Notes: a model not told the origin generated them from the letters alone. A stretch of DNA of 64,000 bases from Rhodospirillaceae bacterium (GCA_947476695.1 CANJRD010000017.1:1-64000), one strand, 5' to 3'. Shown: positions 17,053 through 25,538, counted from the first letter of the stretch. Numbers and translations are program-made.

Positions 17053-17724
17053 CTAGTCGAAGTAGATGAAGGAATGATCGCCGGTGTAACCGCTCTTGCG
17101 GAACCACCACTCCCATTCCTTCGGGGTGTAGAACGATTCACAGGTGACCTGCCAATAGAGCAAGTTCGCCTTTTGCTCTTCGGTCTCGTAGGACTCGACG
17201 CAGATGTACTTGTTCTTCTTGGCCACACGCTCGATTTCCCGCAGCGCCGGGTCGAGATCATAACAGTAAAGATTGTGCAGCGTATTCAGCGAATAGACGA
17301 GGTCGAAGGTCCCATCTTCAAACGGCAACGACGTGGCGTTGGCGACCTGCAGCCGGTCCTTGATCCCCGGGTGCGCGTTCTCGAGGGCATAGGTCGATAC
17401 GTCGATTCCGTACATCTCGATCCCCGGCACGACTTTGGTGAAATCGAATGCCAGGAAGCCCTTGCCGCAGCCGACGTCGAGGATCTTGTCCCCGGCCTTC
17501 AGGCCGTAGTGGTCGACCATCGCCCGGGCGACTTTTTCCCAGCGGCCTTCCATGTAGCGATAGCCGCCGTAGCAGATGCGGCGGTCGCCGTCCCAGTAAT
17601 CGAAGTCCCACTTCTTAGCGAGTGCGGCGGCCTTGGCCTTGGGAAACTCCGGGTCGTTGACCCGGGCGAGATAGTCGCGCGTGGTGCTTTTGTGCACGAC
17701 GGACATGAAATCTATGTAAGCCAT
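17053..17724 (-). CDS. SAM-dependent methyltransferase (class I)
   Basis: The 223-aa product has the clear SAM-binding motif ILDVGCGKGFLAFDF near residue 75. FDLVYSLNTLHNL is the post-strand-4 motif, and the layout resembles methyltransferase_11-type enzymes. The ATG at 17724 is chosen because translation from upstream gives atypical sequence. It is the first gene of the minus-strand run running to 11741 and is divergent from the transketolase gene, across a 166-bp gap with an AT-rich patch (17826-17839). It probably O- or N-methylates a sugar or lipid-linked glycan. Confidence 0.85.
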   Translation of the reverse strand: MAYIDFMSVVHKSTTRDYLARVNDPEFPKAKAAALAKKWDFDYWDGDRRICYGGYRYMEGRWEKVARAMVDHYGLKAGDKILDVGCGKGFLAFDFTKVVPGIEMYGIDVSTYALENAHPGIKDRLQVANATSLPFEDGTFDLVYSLNTLHNLYCYDLDPALREIERVAKKNKYICVESYETEEQKANLLYWQVTCESFYTPKEWEWWFRKSGYTGDHSFIYFD

Positions 17725-17890
17725 GGGGCGCTCTCTCGCTTCGATTAGGTCTTTGACGATGGCGGCATCCGCCGTAAACACAAGGCTCGAAACCACGGGC
17801 GATCGGGCCTTTGTAGGGCCGCGCTATATCATAAAAACCGCGCCGTGATGTAAAGTGATGGTTCGCTAAGAAACGGAAAGCTGGGTGAGC

Positions 17891-18739
17891 ATGGACGGCG
17901 GAATTCTGGCCGAAAGTCAGGTCGAGACACTGAGGCACGCAGCACGCGAATTGCGCCTGCGGACCATCGCCAATTCCAGCAAGACCGGCACCCCGCATTT
18001 GGGTTCGTGCCTGTCCTGCATGGACCTGCTGGTGTTCCTGTATTGGCAGGTGCTGAAGATCGACCCCGCCAACCCGCGCGCCCCCACCCGCGACCGTTTC
18101 ATCCTCAGCAAGGGCCACGCGGCCCCGGCCCTGTTCCAGGTGCTGGCTGAGAAGGGTTTCTATCCGCGATCGTGGCTCGACAATTACGGTGAGAACGGCA
18201 GCATCTTCGCCGAGCATCCGCCCGCGCCGTCCCACCTGGCCGGCATCGAAGCGGCCACGGGCTCCTTGGGCCACGGCCTGCCGCTCGGCCTGGGGATGGC
18301 CCTGGCCAGCCGCATCAACAAGCTCGACTACAACGTCTACGCCGTGCTCAGCGACGGCGAATGCAACGAAGGCTCGAACTGGGAAGCCGCGTTGCTGGCC
18401 GCCGCGCAGAAGGTGTCGAACCTGACGATCTTTATCGACTACAACAAATGGCAGGCGACGGGCCGCAGCAACGAAGTGCTTGGCTTGGCGCCACTCGCCG
18501 ACAAATGGCGCGCGTTCGGCTGGCGCACCGAGGAGATCGACGGCCACGACTTCACCGCCATGGCGCGCGTGCTCGCGGAAGGCAAAGGCGACGAACGCCC
18601 GAAGGCCGTCATCGCGCATACCGTGAAAGGCAAGGGCGTGTCGTTCATGGAAGACGACAACAACTGGCACTACCGCATCCCGACGGAAGAGGAAGTGCGT
18701 AAGTCGGCCCAGGAACTCGGCCTGGAGGTCGTGTCGTGA
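17891..18739 (+). CDS. Transketolase N-terminal (TPP-binding) subunit
   Basis: This 282-aa protein is the TPP pyrophosphate-binding half of a transketolase made as two polypeptides. SKGHAAPALFQVLAEKGF, the GSLGHGLPLGLGMA segment and the GDGECNEGSNWEA metal/TPP motif (GDG-x-N-type) are all present. The ATG at 17891 has GGAAAG about nine bases upstream. A GTG at 17885 is possible. It overlaps the partner gene by four bases. Split transketolases in polysaccharide loci often serve a dedicated pathway. Here they could make sedoheptulose-7-phosphate for the GmhA-like isomerase. Confidence 0.9.
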   Translation: MDGGILAESQVETLRHAARELRLRTIANSSKTGTPHLGSCLSCMDLLVFLYWQVLKIDPANPRAPTRDRFILSKGHAAPALFQVLAEKGFYPRSWLDNYGENGSIFAEHPPAPSHLAGIEAATGSLGHGLPLGLGMALASRINKLDYNVYAVLSDGECNEGSNWEAALLAAAQKVSNLTIFIDYNKWQATGRSNEVLGLAPLADKWRAFGWRTEEIDGHDFTAMARVLAEGKGDERPKAVIAHTVKGKGVSFMEDDNNWHYRIPTEEEVRKSAQELGLEVVS

Positions 18740-19665
18740 GAAATGCTTTCGCTGATGAAGTTCGCAAGCTCGCCACCGAAGACCAGCGTGTCGTGCTGCT
18801 GTCCGGCGATATCGGCAACCGCCTGTTCGACGGCCTGCGTGGCGACAACCCGGCGCAGTTCATGAATTGCGGCGTGGCCGAAGCCAACATGATGGGAGTC
18901 GCCGCCGGCATGGCGCTCTGCGGTCTGCGCCCCGTCGTCTACACCATCACGCCCTTCACCACGACGCGCTGCTATGAGCAGATCCGCGTCGATGTTGCCT
19001 ATCACGAAGCCCCGGTGATCATCGTCGGCACGGGCGCCGGCCTGGCTTACGCCGAACTCGGCGCGACCCATCATTCGCTGGAAGACCTCGCCATCCTGCG
19101 TTGCCTGCCCGGCATGCAGGTCTTCGCGCCGACCGATGCCAACGACCTGCGCGGCACCTTACGCGCCGCGATCAAGTCCGACCGCCCGACCTACATCCGC
19201 ATCGGCAAGAAGGGCGAGAAGCCCTACTTCACCGAAGTGCCGGAAGTCGCGATCGGCAAGTTCCGCGTACTGAAGCCGGGTGCGCGCATCGCGCTGCTGG
19301 TTGCCGGCACGCTAATCCACGAAGCAGCCGCCGCCGCGGAAGCCATTACCGCCCAGACCGGGATCACCTGTGAGCTGGTGTCCGCCGCGTGCATCAAACC
19401 GCTCGACGAAGCCTATCTCGCCGATGCCGCGCGCCGGTTCGAGGTGCTGGTGACGGTCGAGGAACACGGTGTCACCGGCGGCCTCGGCGCCGCCGTGACC
19501 GAGTTCGTCTCGGGCCAGCCCTATCGACCGCTGATCGTACGCATCGGCACGCCGGACGCGTTCATGCACGATCTCGGCACGCAGGAATGGGCGCGCACGC
19601 AGTTTGGGCTCGACGCCGAAGGCATCGCCAAGAAGGTGCTGACGGCGATCAAAGCACCGAACTGA
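18736..19665 (+). CDS. Transketolase C-terminal (pyrimidine-binding) subunit
   Basis: The 309-aa product is the second half of the split transketolase. It has the conserved Glu region in NCGVAEANMMGVAAGMAL, the FTTTRCYEQIR segment, a THHSLEDLAILRCLPGM loop, and a transketolase C-terminal domain ending in VTVEEHGVTGGLG. The GTG start overlaps the N-subunit stop and has CTGGAGG upstream, so the two subunits should be made in equal amounts. It may also act as a DXS-like or C2-unit transferase on other ketoses. Confidence 0.9.
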   Translation: MRNAFADEVRKLATEDQRVVLLSGDIGNRLFDGLRGDNPAQFMNCGVAEANMMGVAAGMALCGLRPVVYTITPFTTTRCYEQIRVDVAYHEAPVIIVGTGAGLAYAELGATHHSLEDLAILRCLPGMQVFAPTDANDLRGTLRAAIKSDRPTYIRIGKKGEKPYFTEVPEVAIGKFRVLKPGARIALLVAGTLIHEAAAAAEAITAQTGITCELVSAACIKPLDEAYLADAARRFEVLVTVEEHGVTGGLGAAVTEFVSGQPYRPLIVRIGTPDAFMHDLGTQEWARTQFGLDAEGIAKKVLTAIKAPN

Positions 19666-19682
19666 ACCGGGCACCCCATTCC

Positions 19683-20291
19683 GTGAAGATCGGCCTCGAC
19701 TTCGACAACACCATCGCTTGCTACGACACGGCCTTCGGTCAGGTCACCGATGAGTGGAATTGCGTCACCGCCGACACGCCGCGCACAAAACTCGGCATCC
19801 GCAACCATCTTCGCAGCGTCGGCAACGAGGAAACGTGGACGCGCATGCAGGGCCACGTCTATGGCCCCGGCATGCAGTACGCGAAGCCCTATCCCGGCGT
19901 CGCTGACGCCGTGCAGGCGTTGCGCGCGCAAGGGCACGAGGTCTTCGTCATCAGCCATCGCACCCGGAAGCCGTTCCTCGGCCCGCCGCACGACCTGCAT
20001 GCTTTTGCGCGCGACTGGCTGACGAACAGCATCCAGCATCAGGGCGCGCCGCTGTTCGGCCCGGATCAGGCTTTCTTCGAAGAAACGCTGCCGCAGAAGA
20101 TCGCGCGCATCGGCTCCCAAGGCTGCGACCTGTTCCTCGACGATCTGGTCGACGTGCTCAGGCACGACAACTTCCCCGCCACGACGCGTGGCGTCCTGTT
20201 CGATCCGAACCGCGAACACGTCGCGGAGGATAACGCTGGCTTCAAGGTCATTCACGCATGGGATCAGCTGGCGCAATTCCTGCCGCGCTGA
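19683..20291 (+). CDS. HAD-superfamily hydrolase
   Basis: The GTG at 19683 yields a 202-aa protein beginning KIGLDFDNTIACYD, the DxDxT nucleophile motif of HAD phosphatases. It has VISHRTRKP as motif II (Ser) and CDLFLDDLVDVL as the acidic motif IV. It could fill the GmhB role, dephosphorylating heptose-1,7-bisphosphate, but it lacks the GmhB zinc-loop cysteines that I would expect. A different sugar phosphate is equally possible. It lies 17 bases after the transketolase and overlaps the next gene by 34 bases. Confidence 0.78.
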   Translation: MKIGLDFDNTIACYDTAFGQVTDEWNCVTADTPRTKLGIRNHLRSVGNEETWTRMQGHVYGPGMQYAKPYPGVADAVQALRAQGHEVFVISHRTRKPFLGPPHDLHAFARDWLTNSIQHQGAPLFGPDQAFFEETLPQKIARIGSQGCDLFLDDLVDVLRHDNFPATTRGVLFDPNREHVAEDNAGFKVIHAWDQLAQFLPR

Positions 20292-21304
20292 GCGACGCTA
20301 CGCCCGCGGCCATGCGCCTGCTGGCCGGCGTTGGCTGCGACGGCGCGCGCGCCGAATGGCTGGCGCTTGCCGGCGGCGCCAACAACACTGTGCTGCTGGT
20401 GCGCGACGGCGCGCGTGAGGTCGTGCTCAAACACTATCGGCGCGATGCCAACGACACGCGCGACCGCCTCGGGGCCGAAGTCACGCTGTTGCGTTACGCG
20501 CAGCTCGTCGCCCCCGGATACACCCCGGAGCTTCTCGCGCTCGATGAATCCGCGGGGGTCACCATCCTCTCCTACATCCCGGGCGACGCGGCCACGGCCC
20601 GCGATGCAACGGCTGCGAATGTCGCCCGCGCGGGGGCGTTTCTCAGAGCGCTGAATGCGCCCCAGCATCTTCCCGCCACGGCGGCCTTCGGCACGGCATC
20701 GGAAGCCGCGTTCAGCATCTCGGACCACATCGCCTTGATTGAAGATCGCATCGGCGCACTCGACCGCGAATCCGATCCGACGCCCGCCACCGCGTCGCAA
20801 GCGCGCGAAATCCTGGACACGCTTCATCGCGGCTGGGACGCAACGCGCGCGTCCATCGATCACGCCCTGGCAAGCGGGCGCGTCGCCGACGCCTTGCCGG
20901 CAGAGGGCCGCATCATCTCGCCGTCCGATTTCGGTTTTCACAACGCGCGATTCGATCAGGACGGCATGCTGCGATTCTTCGATTTCGAGTATGCCGGCTG
21001 GGACGATCCCGCGAAGACATTGGCGGACTTCTTTCTTCAACCGCGCATTCCTGTCGACCATTCGTGGCGTGCGGCCTTTCTCGCCGCCGGTCCCTCCCTG
21101 CACCCCGCACTGACCGACCGCGCCGAAATCCTGATGCCGCTGTTCGCGGTCAAGTGGGCCTGCATCGTGCTGAAATCCCTGATTCCGGCGCAGCGCGCCC
21201 GGCGCCTGCAGATTTATCCCGGCGCATCAATCGACGAACTGCTGATCGCACAGATGGACCTCGCGTCCGGAATCCTGGCGAAGCTGTCGGTCGCGCCGAC
21301 CTGA
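20258..21304 (+). CDS. APH-fold phosphotransferase (kinase-like)
   Basis: This 348-aa product has the aminoglycoside phosphotransferase/choline kinase fold. A nucleotide-loop region GGANNTVLLV is followed by the VVLKHY lysine. The catalytic loop reads SPSDFGFHN, a variant of HGDLHPGN in which Asp and Asn are kept, and FFDFEYAGWDDP is the metal-binding DFE motif. It probably phosphorylates a sugar or small alcohol. ATG 20258 overlaps the HAD gene. An internal ATG at 20312 lacks a visible ribosome site. It may work with the HAD enzyme as a kinase/phosphatase pair. Confidence 0.75.
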   Translation: MGSAGAIPAALSDATPAAMRLLAGVGCDGARAEWLALAGGANNTVLLVRDGAREVVLKHYRRDANDTRDRLGAEVTLLRYAQLVAPGYTPELLALDESAGVTILSYIPGDAATARDATAANVARAGAFLRALNAPQHLPATAAFGTASEAAFSISDHIALIEDRIGALDRESDPTPATASQAREILDTLHRGWDATRASIDHALASGRVADALPAEGRIISPSDFGFHNARFDQDGMLRFFDFEYAGWDDPAKTLADFFLQPRIPVDHSWRAAFLAAGPSLHPALTDRAEILMPLFAVKWACIVLKSLIPAQRARRLQIYPGASIDELLIAQMDLASGILAKLSVAPT

Positions 21305-21380
21305 CAAGACTTTCAGGGTCCAACGCTGGCTCCCCTGCCACCGGCGACATACACTTCCGCCAGCAATCGCGACTTTGGCA

Positions 21381-21683
21381 ATGACACCTGTTCGACGTTC
21401 AATCTGGGTTCCGCTCGCGTTCAGCTTGACCTGGCTTCTGGTCTGCGTCGCAACCCTGCGGCCCGATCGGCCGGCACGGGTCCTTTTGCACTTCTGTTCG
21501 CAAGCAGGCGGAGCCCGGTCGTGCGAGCGACCGAACGATAGCGTTCTGAGTCCACCGCCCAACATTGCCGTGGCCGAGCACGATCTGGTTTTCTTCGCGC
21601 TCATCTGCTTCGGCACGCCGGTTCTGGTTTTCGCCATGGGCCACGCGGCGCGCTGGGCCGCCAGCGGTGGCGCCGATGAGTGA
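21381..21683 (+). CDS. Small two-helix membrane protein, unknown
   Basis: A 100-aa open frame encodes an N-terminal hydrophobic stretch (WVPLAFSLTWLLVCVATL) and a second one near residues 68-88 (LVFFALICFGTPVLVFAMG), with two cysteines in the polar loop between them. No family is recognised. It lies 76 bases after the kinase gene and ends about 120 bases before the subtilisin-fold gene. Coding potential is plausible but not proven. The opposite strand is also open here. Confidence 0.4.
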   Translation: MTPVRRSIWVPLAFSLTWLLVCVATLRPDRPARVLLHFCSQAGGARSCERPNDSVLSPPPNIAVAEHDLVFFALICFGTPVLVFAMGHAARWAASGGADE

Positions 21684-21803
21684 TTGCATCCTGACGGTGT
21701 AATTGGCTGCTTCGCGGCAACCGTCGCACCGACGTTCGCGTACTTTGATCCATATGCCGACGTGTTATCCGACCGCTGTCGGACGCTGGGGGAAGTTGTC
21801 GCC

Positions 21804-24002
21804 ATGTTCGCTCGTCGCCCGTTTGTGGGGCCGCACCTTGCTGTGATCGGGGCTTTGATCGGTGCGCTTCTCACCGTCGCCCATTCTGCGCAGGCCGCGC
21901 AGGTATCTCCGGAAAACCTTGCCCAGATTCGTGCGGACGTTGCCCGCGCCGGCAGCGCGCGCGTGATCGTGCGGATGGCGACGCCCGCCACGCCCTTCGG
22001 CGTCGCGCCGGAATGGCAGCGCCTGGGCGAACGCGTGCGGGATCGCGCGGCGAACGCCCAGATGGTCGCCAGCCTGCGCGACCAGTTCACCGACCGCGAC
22101 CTCACCATCGAACAGACCTTCGATAACCTGCCGCTGGCCGTCGTCGAGGTCGATGCCGCCGGCCTTGAAGGCCTGCTGGCGTCACCGACGGTCGCCAGCC
22201 TTCGCCTCGACAAGCCGCATCCGGTTTCACCCGGCGCAGAGCTCGCAGCCGCACCTGCGCAACCGCAGACAAATCCTGCGCTCGAGAAATCGCAAGCCGC
22301 GCCGGTGAAAACGTTCTCAGGCACTTCGTCGCAGGAACGCGCCATGCGCGCCGATCTGGCTTGGGCGCTGGGTGCGACCGGGCGCGGCCAGACGGTGGTG
22401 ACCATCGGCAACGGCGTCGAGAGTACGCACGAGGCCCTCTCCTACAAGATGCCGGACGGCCGATGCTTCTCCCAGCAGCAGGTCGCGGGCGAAATCTCGC
22501 TGTGCAAAGCCGGCGCGACCGGCGCGGCCGTAGCGGGCTACTGCCCCGACACCGGCATATTCCCCGGCGATCTTTCCTCGGCGTGCAAACTCGGCACCCA
22601 CGATGCGGGACTGATCGCCGGCAACGCGGGCTTCCTGCGCGGCATGGCTTTCGACGCGCTCTTGATCCCGATGCAGGTCTACGTTCTGTCCACCGACCCG
22701 GAAGTGTGCGGCATATATGTCGAGGGTTGCGTGGTCGTTTATGAGTCGGCGGTGCTCAATGCGCTGAACGCGGCCATCACATTGGCAGCCTCGTACCAGA
22801 TCGCCGCCGTGAACCTCGACGTCGGTGGCCGCGGCATGACCGGGACCTGCGACGACGACATCCTCAAGACCGCTATCGACAAGCTGCGCACGCTCGGCAT
22901 CCTGACGGTGATCCCGTCCGGCGACAGCGGCCGGCTCGGAATCGTCGAACGCCCGGGCTGCATCTCGACCGCCATCACCGTCGGCTCGATCGGTCTCGCC
23001 GACCCCTTCCCGCAATCCAATCACTCGCCGCTGGTCGACCTGCTGGCGCCGGGTGAATCCGCTTTCTCGGCCTGGCCGGGAAACGACTACGAACGCATCA
23101 CCAGCACCAGCTCGGCGGCGGCCCATGTCGCCGGCGGCATCGCGATGCTGAAGTCGTTGAAGCCCAGCGCGACGGCGGCGGAAGTCGAGAACGCCCTCAA
23201 GGCCGGGGGCATCCTCGTGCGCAGCAAGGATTGGACCTGGACGACACCGCGCATCGACATGCTCGGTGCCGTCAATCGCATCCTCGGCAACAACCCCGCC
23301 CCGCGCGGCACCGCCGTCACCGGCGTGAGGTCGTCGGGCAATCCCGGCGGGCGGTCGTTCTTGCGCTTCATGAATGCCGAACTGACGGACGGCGTCATCA
23401 CCGCCACTATCGTCGACGAGACCACGGGCGGCATCGTGGCCAACTGGAGCAAGGAAATCTCGCTGCAGACCGCGCCGCAATTCGATATCGCCACGATCGA
23501 GGCGAATGCCGTTCCGTCCATCGCGCCGAAAGCGGGCACGACGTACACGTTGTATGTCGATCCCAATATCGCCGGCTATGTGCAGCACGTGGCTTTCGAC
23601 GCGAACGCCAACATCCTCACAAACGTGACGACTTGCGCGGCGGGCCTGTCTGCCGATGCGCGCACCACGATGAATGTCCACACCTCCAAGCTGCCGCAGT
23701 ACCCCAGCCTCTTGCAGGTCACCAACACGGGCACCGCTTCGGCGATCCCGGCATTCACGGTGCGCGATGCGCAGAACAGCCAGTTGATGGGCACCTATCG
23801 GATGTCGCGGCCCGTACCGGCCGGCATGACATCCGTGTTCAGCGTGGGCGATGTGATGGAATCGCTGGGCTATCCGCCCGCCGCGAACAGCTATCACGTC
23901 GACATGATGCTCGAGACGAGCTTCACCGGCGTCGTGCGGCACTATCTGTTCAACGCCATCCCGGGCGTGGTGACCGACATGTCGGCCAAATGCGACATGT
24001 GA
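21804..24002 (+). CDS. Secreted subtilisin-fold (S8) protein, probably catalytically altered
   Basis: Starting at ATG 21804 (GGGGGAAG upstream), the 732-aa product has a signal peptide ending AHSAQA and an inhibitor-like propeptide region. An S8 domain follows at roughly 195-480. The histidine motif GTHDAGLIAG (His near 266) and serine motif STSSAAAHVAG (Ser near 436) are present. The Asp motif reads TIGNGVESTHEAL, with Gly near 202 where D of DTG should be, and the oxyanion Asn is Asp (PSGDSG near 374). After the S8 domain come two related beta modules containing GYVQHVAF and GVVRHYLF, matching the protein fragment at the window start. It is likely a pseudoprotease or unusual protease displayed outside the cell. 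Confidence 0.82.
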   Translation: MFARRPFVGPHLAVIGALIGALLTVAHSAQAAQVSPENLAQIRADVARAGSARVIVRMATPATPFGVAPEWQRLGERVRDRAANAQMVASLRDQFTDRDLTIEQTFDNLPLAVVEVDAAGLEGLLASPTVASLRLDKPHPVSPGAELAAAPAQPQTNPALEKSQAAPVKTFSGTSSQERAMRADLAWALGATGRGQTVVTIGNGVESTHEALSYKMPDGRCFSQQQVAGEISLCKAGATGAAVAGYCPDTGIFPGDLSSACKLGTHDAGLIAGNAGFLRGMAFDALLIPMQVYVLSTDPEVCGIYVEGCVVVYESAVLNALNAAITLAASYQIAAVNLDVGGRGMTGTCDDDILKTAIDKLRTLGILTVIPSGDSGRLGIVERPGCISTAITVGSIGLADPFPQSNHSPLVDLLAPGESAFSAWPGNDYERITSTSSAAAHVAGGIAMLKSLKPSATAAEVENALKAGGILVRSKDWTWTTPRIDMLGAVNRILGNNPAPRGTAVTGVRSSGNPGGRSFLRFMNAELTDGVITATIVDETTGGIVANWSKEISLQTAPQFDIATIEANAVPSIAPKAGTTYTLYVDPNIAGYVQHVAFDANANILTNVTTCAAGLSADARTTMNVHTSKLPQYPSLLQVTNTGTASAIPAFTVRDAQNSQLMGTYRMSRPVPAGMTSVFSVGDVMESLGYPPAANSYHVDMMLETSFTGVVRHYLFNAIPGVVTDMSAKCDM

Positions 24003-24014
24003 GCCGCCCACGAA

Positions 24015-24036
24015 CCGGGGCGCATTGACGCCCCGG
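24015..24036 (+). terminator. Hairpin, possible terminator without U-tract
   Basis: CCGGGGCG (24015-24022) pairs perfectly with CGCCCCGG (24029-24036) around a six-base loop, 12 bases after the subtilisin-fold gene stop. No T-run follows, so it may be a weak or Rho-assisted terminator or an mRNA-stabilising hairpin. Confidence 0.45.
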
Positions 24037-24084
24037 CGGCGCGCAAGCTAGAGCTTGAGGACCGATGCGGGGCCTCGAGCTGAC

Positions 24085-25350
24085 ATGACGCAAGCCACCG
24101 GCCAATGGGACGGCGATCCACGCAAGGTCGAAGCCGGCATCGCTTACGCCATCGGCTGCAGCCGCAACGACCTTTCCGAAACGGCGAAGGTGGCTCACCA
24201 GCTTCTGACTGCGGCTGACGATGCGGTGAAGATTCAAATCTATCTCGCCCTGCTGCCCTATCTCGAATTCCACGCGCGCCAGCAACAAGGGCTGGCACCG
24301 CATCACGCCGCCGATCTCAGCGAGCTGTTCTTCAAACATGCGCGAGCGGATTTCGCCGCGTTCCGCGCCCTGAGCGAGCAGCGCGCCGGCGAACGCCCGA
24401 CCGATCCCCAAGCGGTGATGGCGCAGATGATCGCAAGGTTCTGCGCGAACGATCGCCCGGGCGCGCAAGCCTGCCTCGACCGGCTGCGGCCCGGCGGCAA
24501 CAACATCTGGGAGGCAGTGACATTCAAGCCGGCGCACTTTGCCGCACTTGAAGGCATGACCGATGCGCAGATGGTCTTAAACCTGCCGCCCGTCACGCAA
24601 ATTGTCGACGCGACTTTCGCCGCATCGCCGGTCGCGTTTCTCGCCTGCGACTACGCCTACTTCGCCGCGTTTGCCCAGCCGATGCTCCGGTCGCTGAACG
24701 CGACAGACGCATCGGCGCAGGCGCACGTGCACATCATGGACGCGGATGCCGCGCAGCAGGACCAAGCCGCCGCGTTCTGCCGATCCCTCACCGGCCCCGT
24801 GGCGCTGACGGTCGAGAGCCCCGGCCTCACCGCCGGCAGCGCGGCGGCGCGTTGCTACTATCATGCCATCCGCTTCATTCGCTTCTATGGAGCTCTGCGT
24901 CACAGCGCCCACAGCCTTTGGCTGATGGATGTCGATGCGCTGTTCCGCAACGACCCGCGCGCGCTGTACGCCGAGCTCGGCGCGCAAGATATCGCGCTGC
25001 GCATCCGGCCCGGGCGGGTGGAGCCCTGGAACCAATTCAACGCCTGCGTCGTCGGCGCGGGCATCTCACCGCCAAGCTTGCGTTATGTCCGCCTTGTCGC
25101 GGCCACACTCGCCGATCTCCATCAACGCAACCTGTTGCGGTGGGGAGTCGATCAGCTGGCCATGTATGGCGCTTTCATGCATCTGCGCGACAACGGCCAT
25201 GCACCCTCGGTCGCCGCGCTGGGTGAACAGGCCCTGGACTATGAACACCGCGACGACGGCATCCTCTGGTGCAACTCCGGGACGGACAAGTTCGGCGGCA
25301 AGGATCCCCGCCGGGATCGCTACCGCGCGCTCATGGCGCGCTATGCGTGA
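24085..25350 (+). CDS. GT-A-like protein with DxD motif, unknown
   Basis: The 421-aa product begins with a helical, TPR-like N-terminal half (about residues 1-170) and continues into an alpha/beta half containing LWLMDVDALFRND. The DVD has the position and context of the metal-binding DxD of GT-A glycosyltransferases. A late WGVDQLAMYGAFM fits the acceptor-side helix of such enzymes. No signal peptide is present. It follows the subtilisin-fold gene by 82 bases and could glycosylate a surface protein or polysaccharide. I do not recognise a named family. Confidence 0.6.
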   Translation: MTQATGQWDGDPRKVEAGIAYAIGCSRNDLSETAKVAHQLLTAADDAVKIQIYLALLPYLEFHARQQQGLAPHHAADLSELFFKHARADFAAFRALSEQRAGERPTDPQAVMAQMIARFCANDRPGAQACLDRLRPGGNNIWEAVTFKPAHFAALEGMTDAQMVLNLPPVTQIVDATFAASPVAFLACDYAYFAAFAQPMLRSLNATDASAQAHVHIMDADAAQQDQAAAFCRSLTGPVALTVESPGLTAGSAAARCYYHAIRFIRFYGALRHSAHSLWLMDVDALFRNDPRALYAELGAQDIALRIRPGRVEPWNQFNACVVGAGISPPSLRYVRLVAATLADLHQRNLLRWGVDQLAMYGAFMHLRDNGHAPSVAALGEQALDYEHRDDGILWCNSGTDKFGGKDPRRDRYRALMARYA

Positions 25351-25375
25351 TGGCGTAAGGGCTTCGTTCAGCTTC

Positions 25376-25404
25376 TTGACCGCGCGGGGCCAAGCCGGTA
25401 AATC
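25376..25404 (+). promoter_or_regulatory. Putative sigma-70 promoter for the metZ leader
   Basis: TTGACC (25376-25381) is separated by 17 bases from TAAATC (25399-25404). The expected transcription start falls about seven bases later, right at the 5' edge of the SAM-II aptamer, which supports the assignment. Confidence 0.6.
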
Positions 25405-25410
25405 TGATGT

Positions 25411-25460
25411 CCGTGGTGATTTGGGACCGGATTGCGGCCACGTTAAAAACCGCTAAAAGG
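25411..25460 (+). promoter_or_regulatory. SAM-II riboswitch (metA/metZ leader)
   Basis: The leader carries the conserved SAM-II blocks in order and spacing: GGTGATTTG (from 25415), CGGCCACGTTAAA (from 25436) and CGCTAAAAGG (25451-25460). CGTGG (25412-25416) pairs with CCACG (25438-25442) to form P1. The downstream AAA-rich and GCTAAAAGG strands fit the H-type pseudoknot that encloses S-adenosylmethionine. SAM-II elements are typical of alphaproteobacterial methionine genes and repress when SAM is high. The terminator just downstream suggests control at transcription elongation. Confidence 0.93.
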
Positions 25461-25475
25461 TAGATGGCTCTCCCG

Positions 25476-25504
25476 CCTCCACCGTTCCGGTCGGAGGTTT
25501 TTTT
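25476..25504 (+). terminator. Terminator downstream of SAM-II aptamer
   Basis: CCTCC-ACC (25476-25483) pairs with GGT-C-GGAGG (25489-25497), with one bulged C and a five-base loop. Seven T follow (25498-25504). It lies 15 bases after the aptamer and 35 bases before the metZ ATG, so it can act as the expression platform. The left arm does not overlap the aptamer, so an antiterminator pairing is not obvious. Confidence 0.8.
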
Positions 25505-25538
25505 GTGCCCGCGCCACGGCGGGGCTGGAGACACCGAC

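Noticed and set aside
22317-24011. 564-codon minus-strand open frame opposite the subtilisin-fold gene
   Set aside because: Arg/His/Gly-rich shadow. The S8 motifs and signal peptide are on the plus strand.
25464-25538. Upstream ATG of metZ at 25464
   Set aside because: It would be translated through the terminator and gives a non-conserved Pro-rich start. ATG 25539 has a ribosome site.
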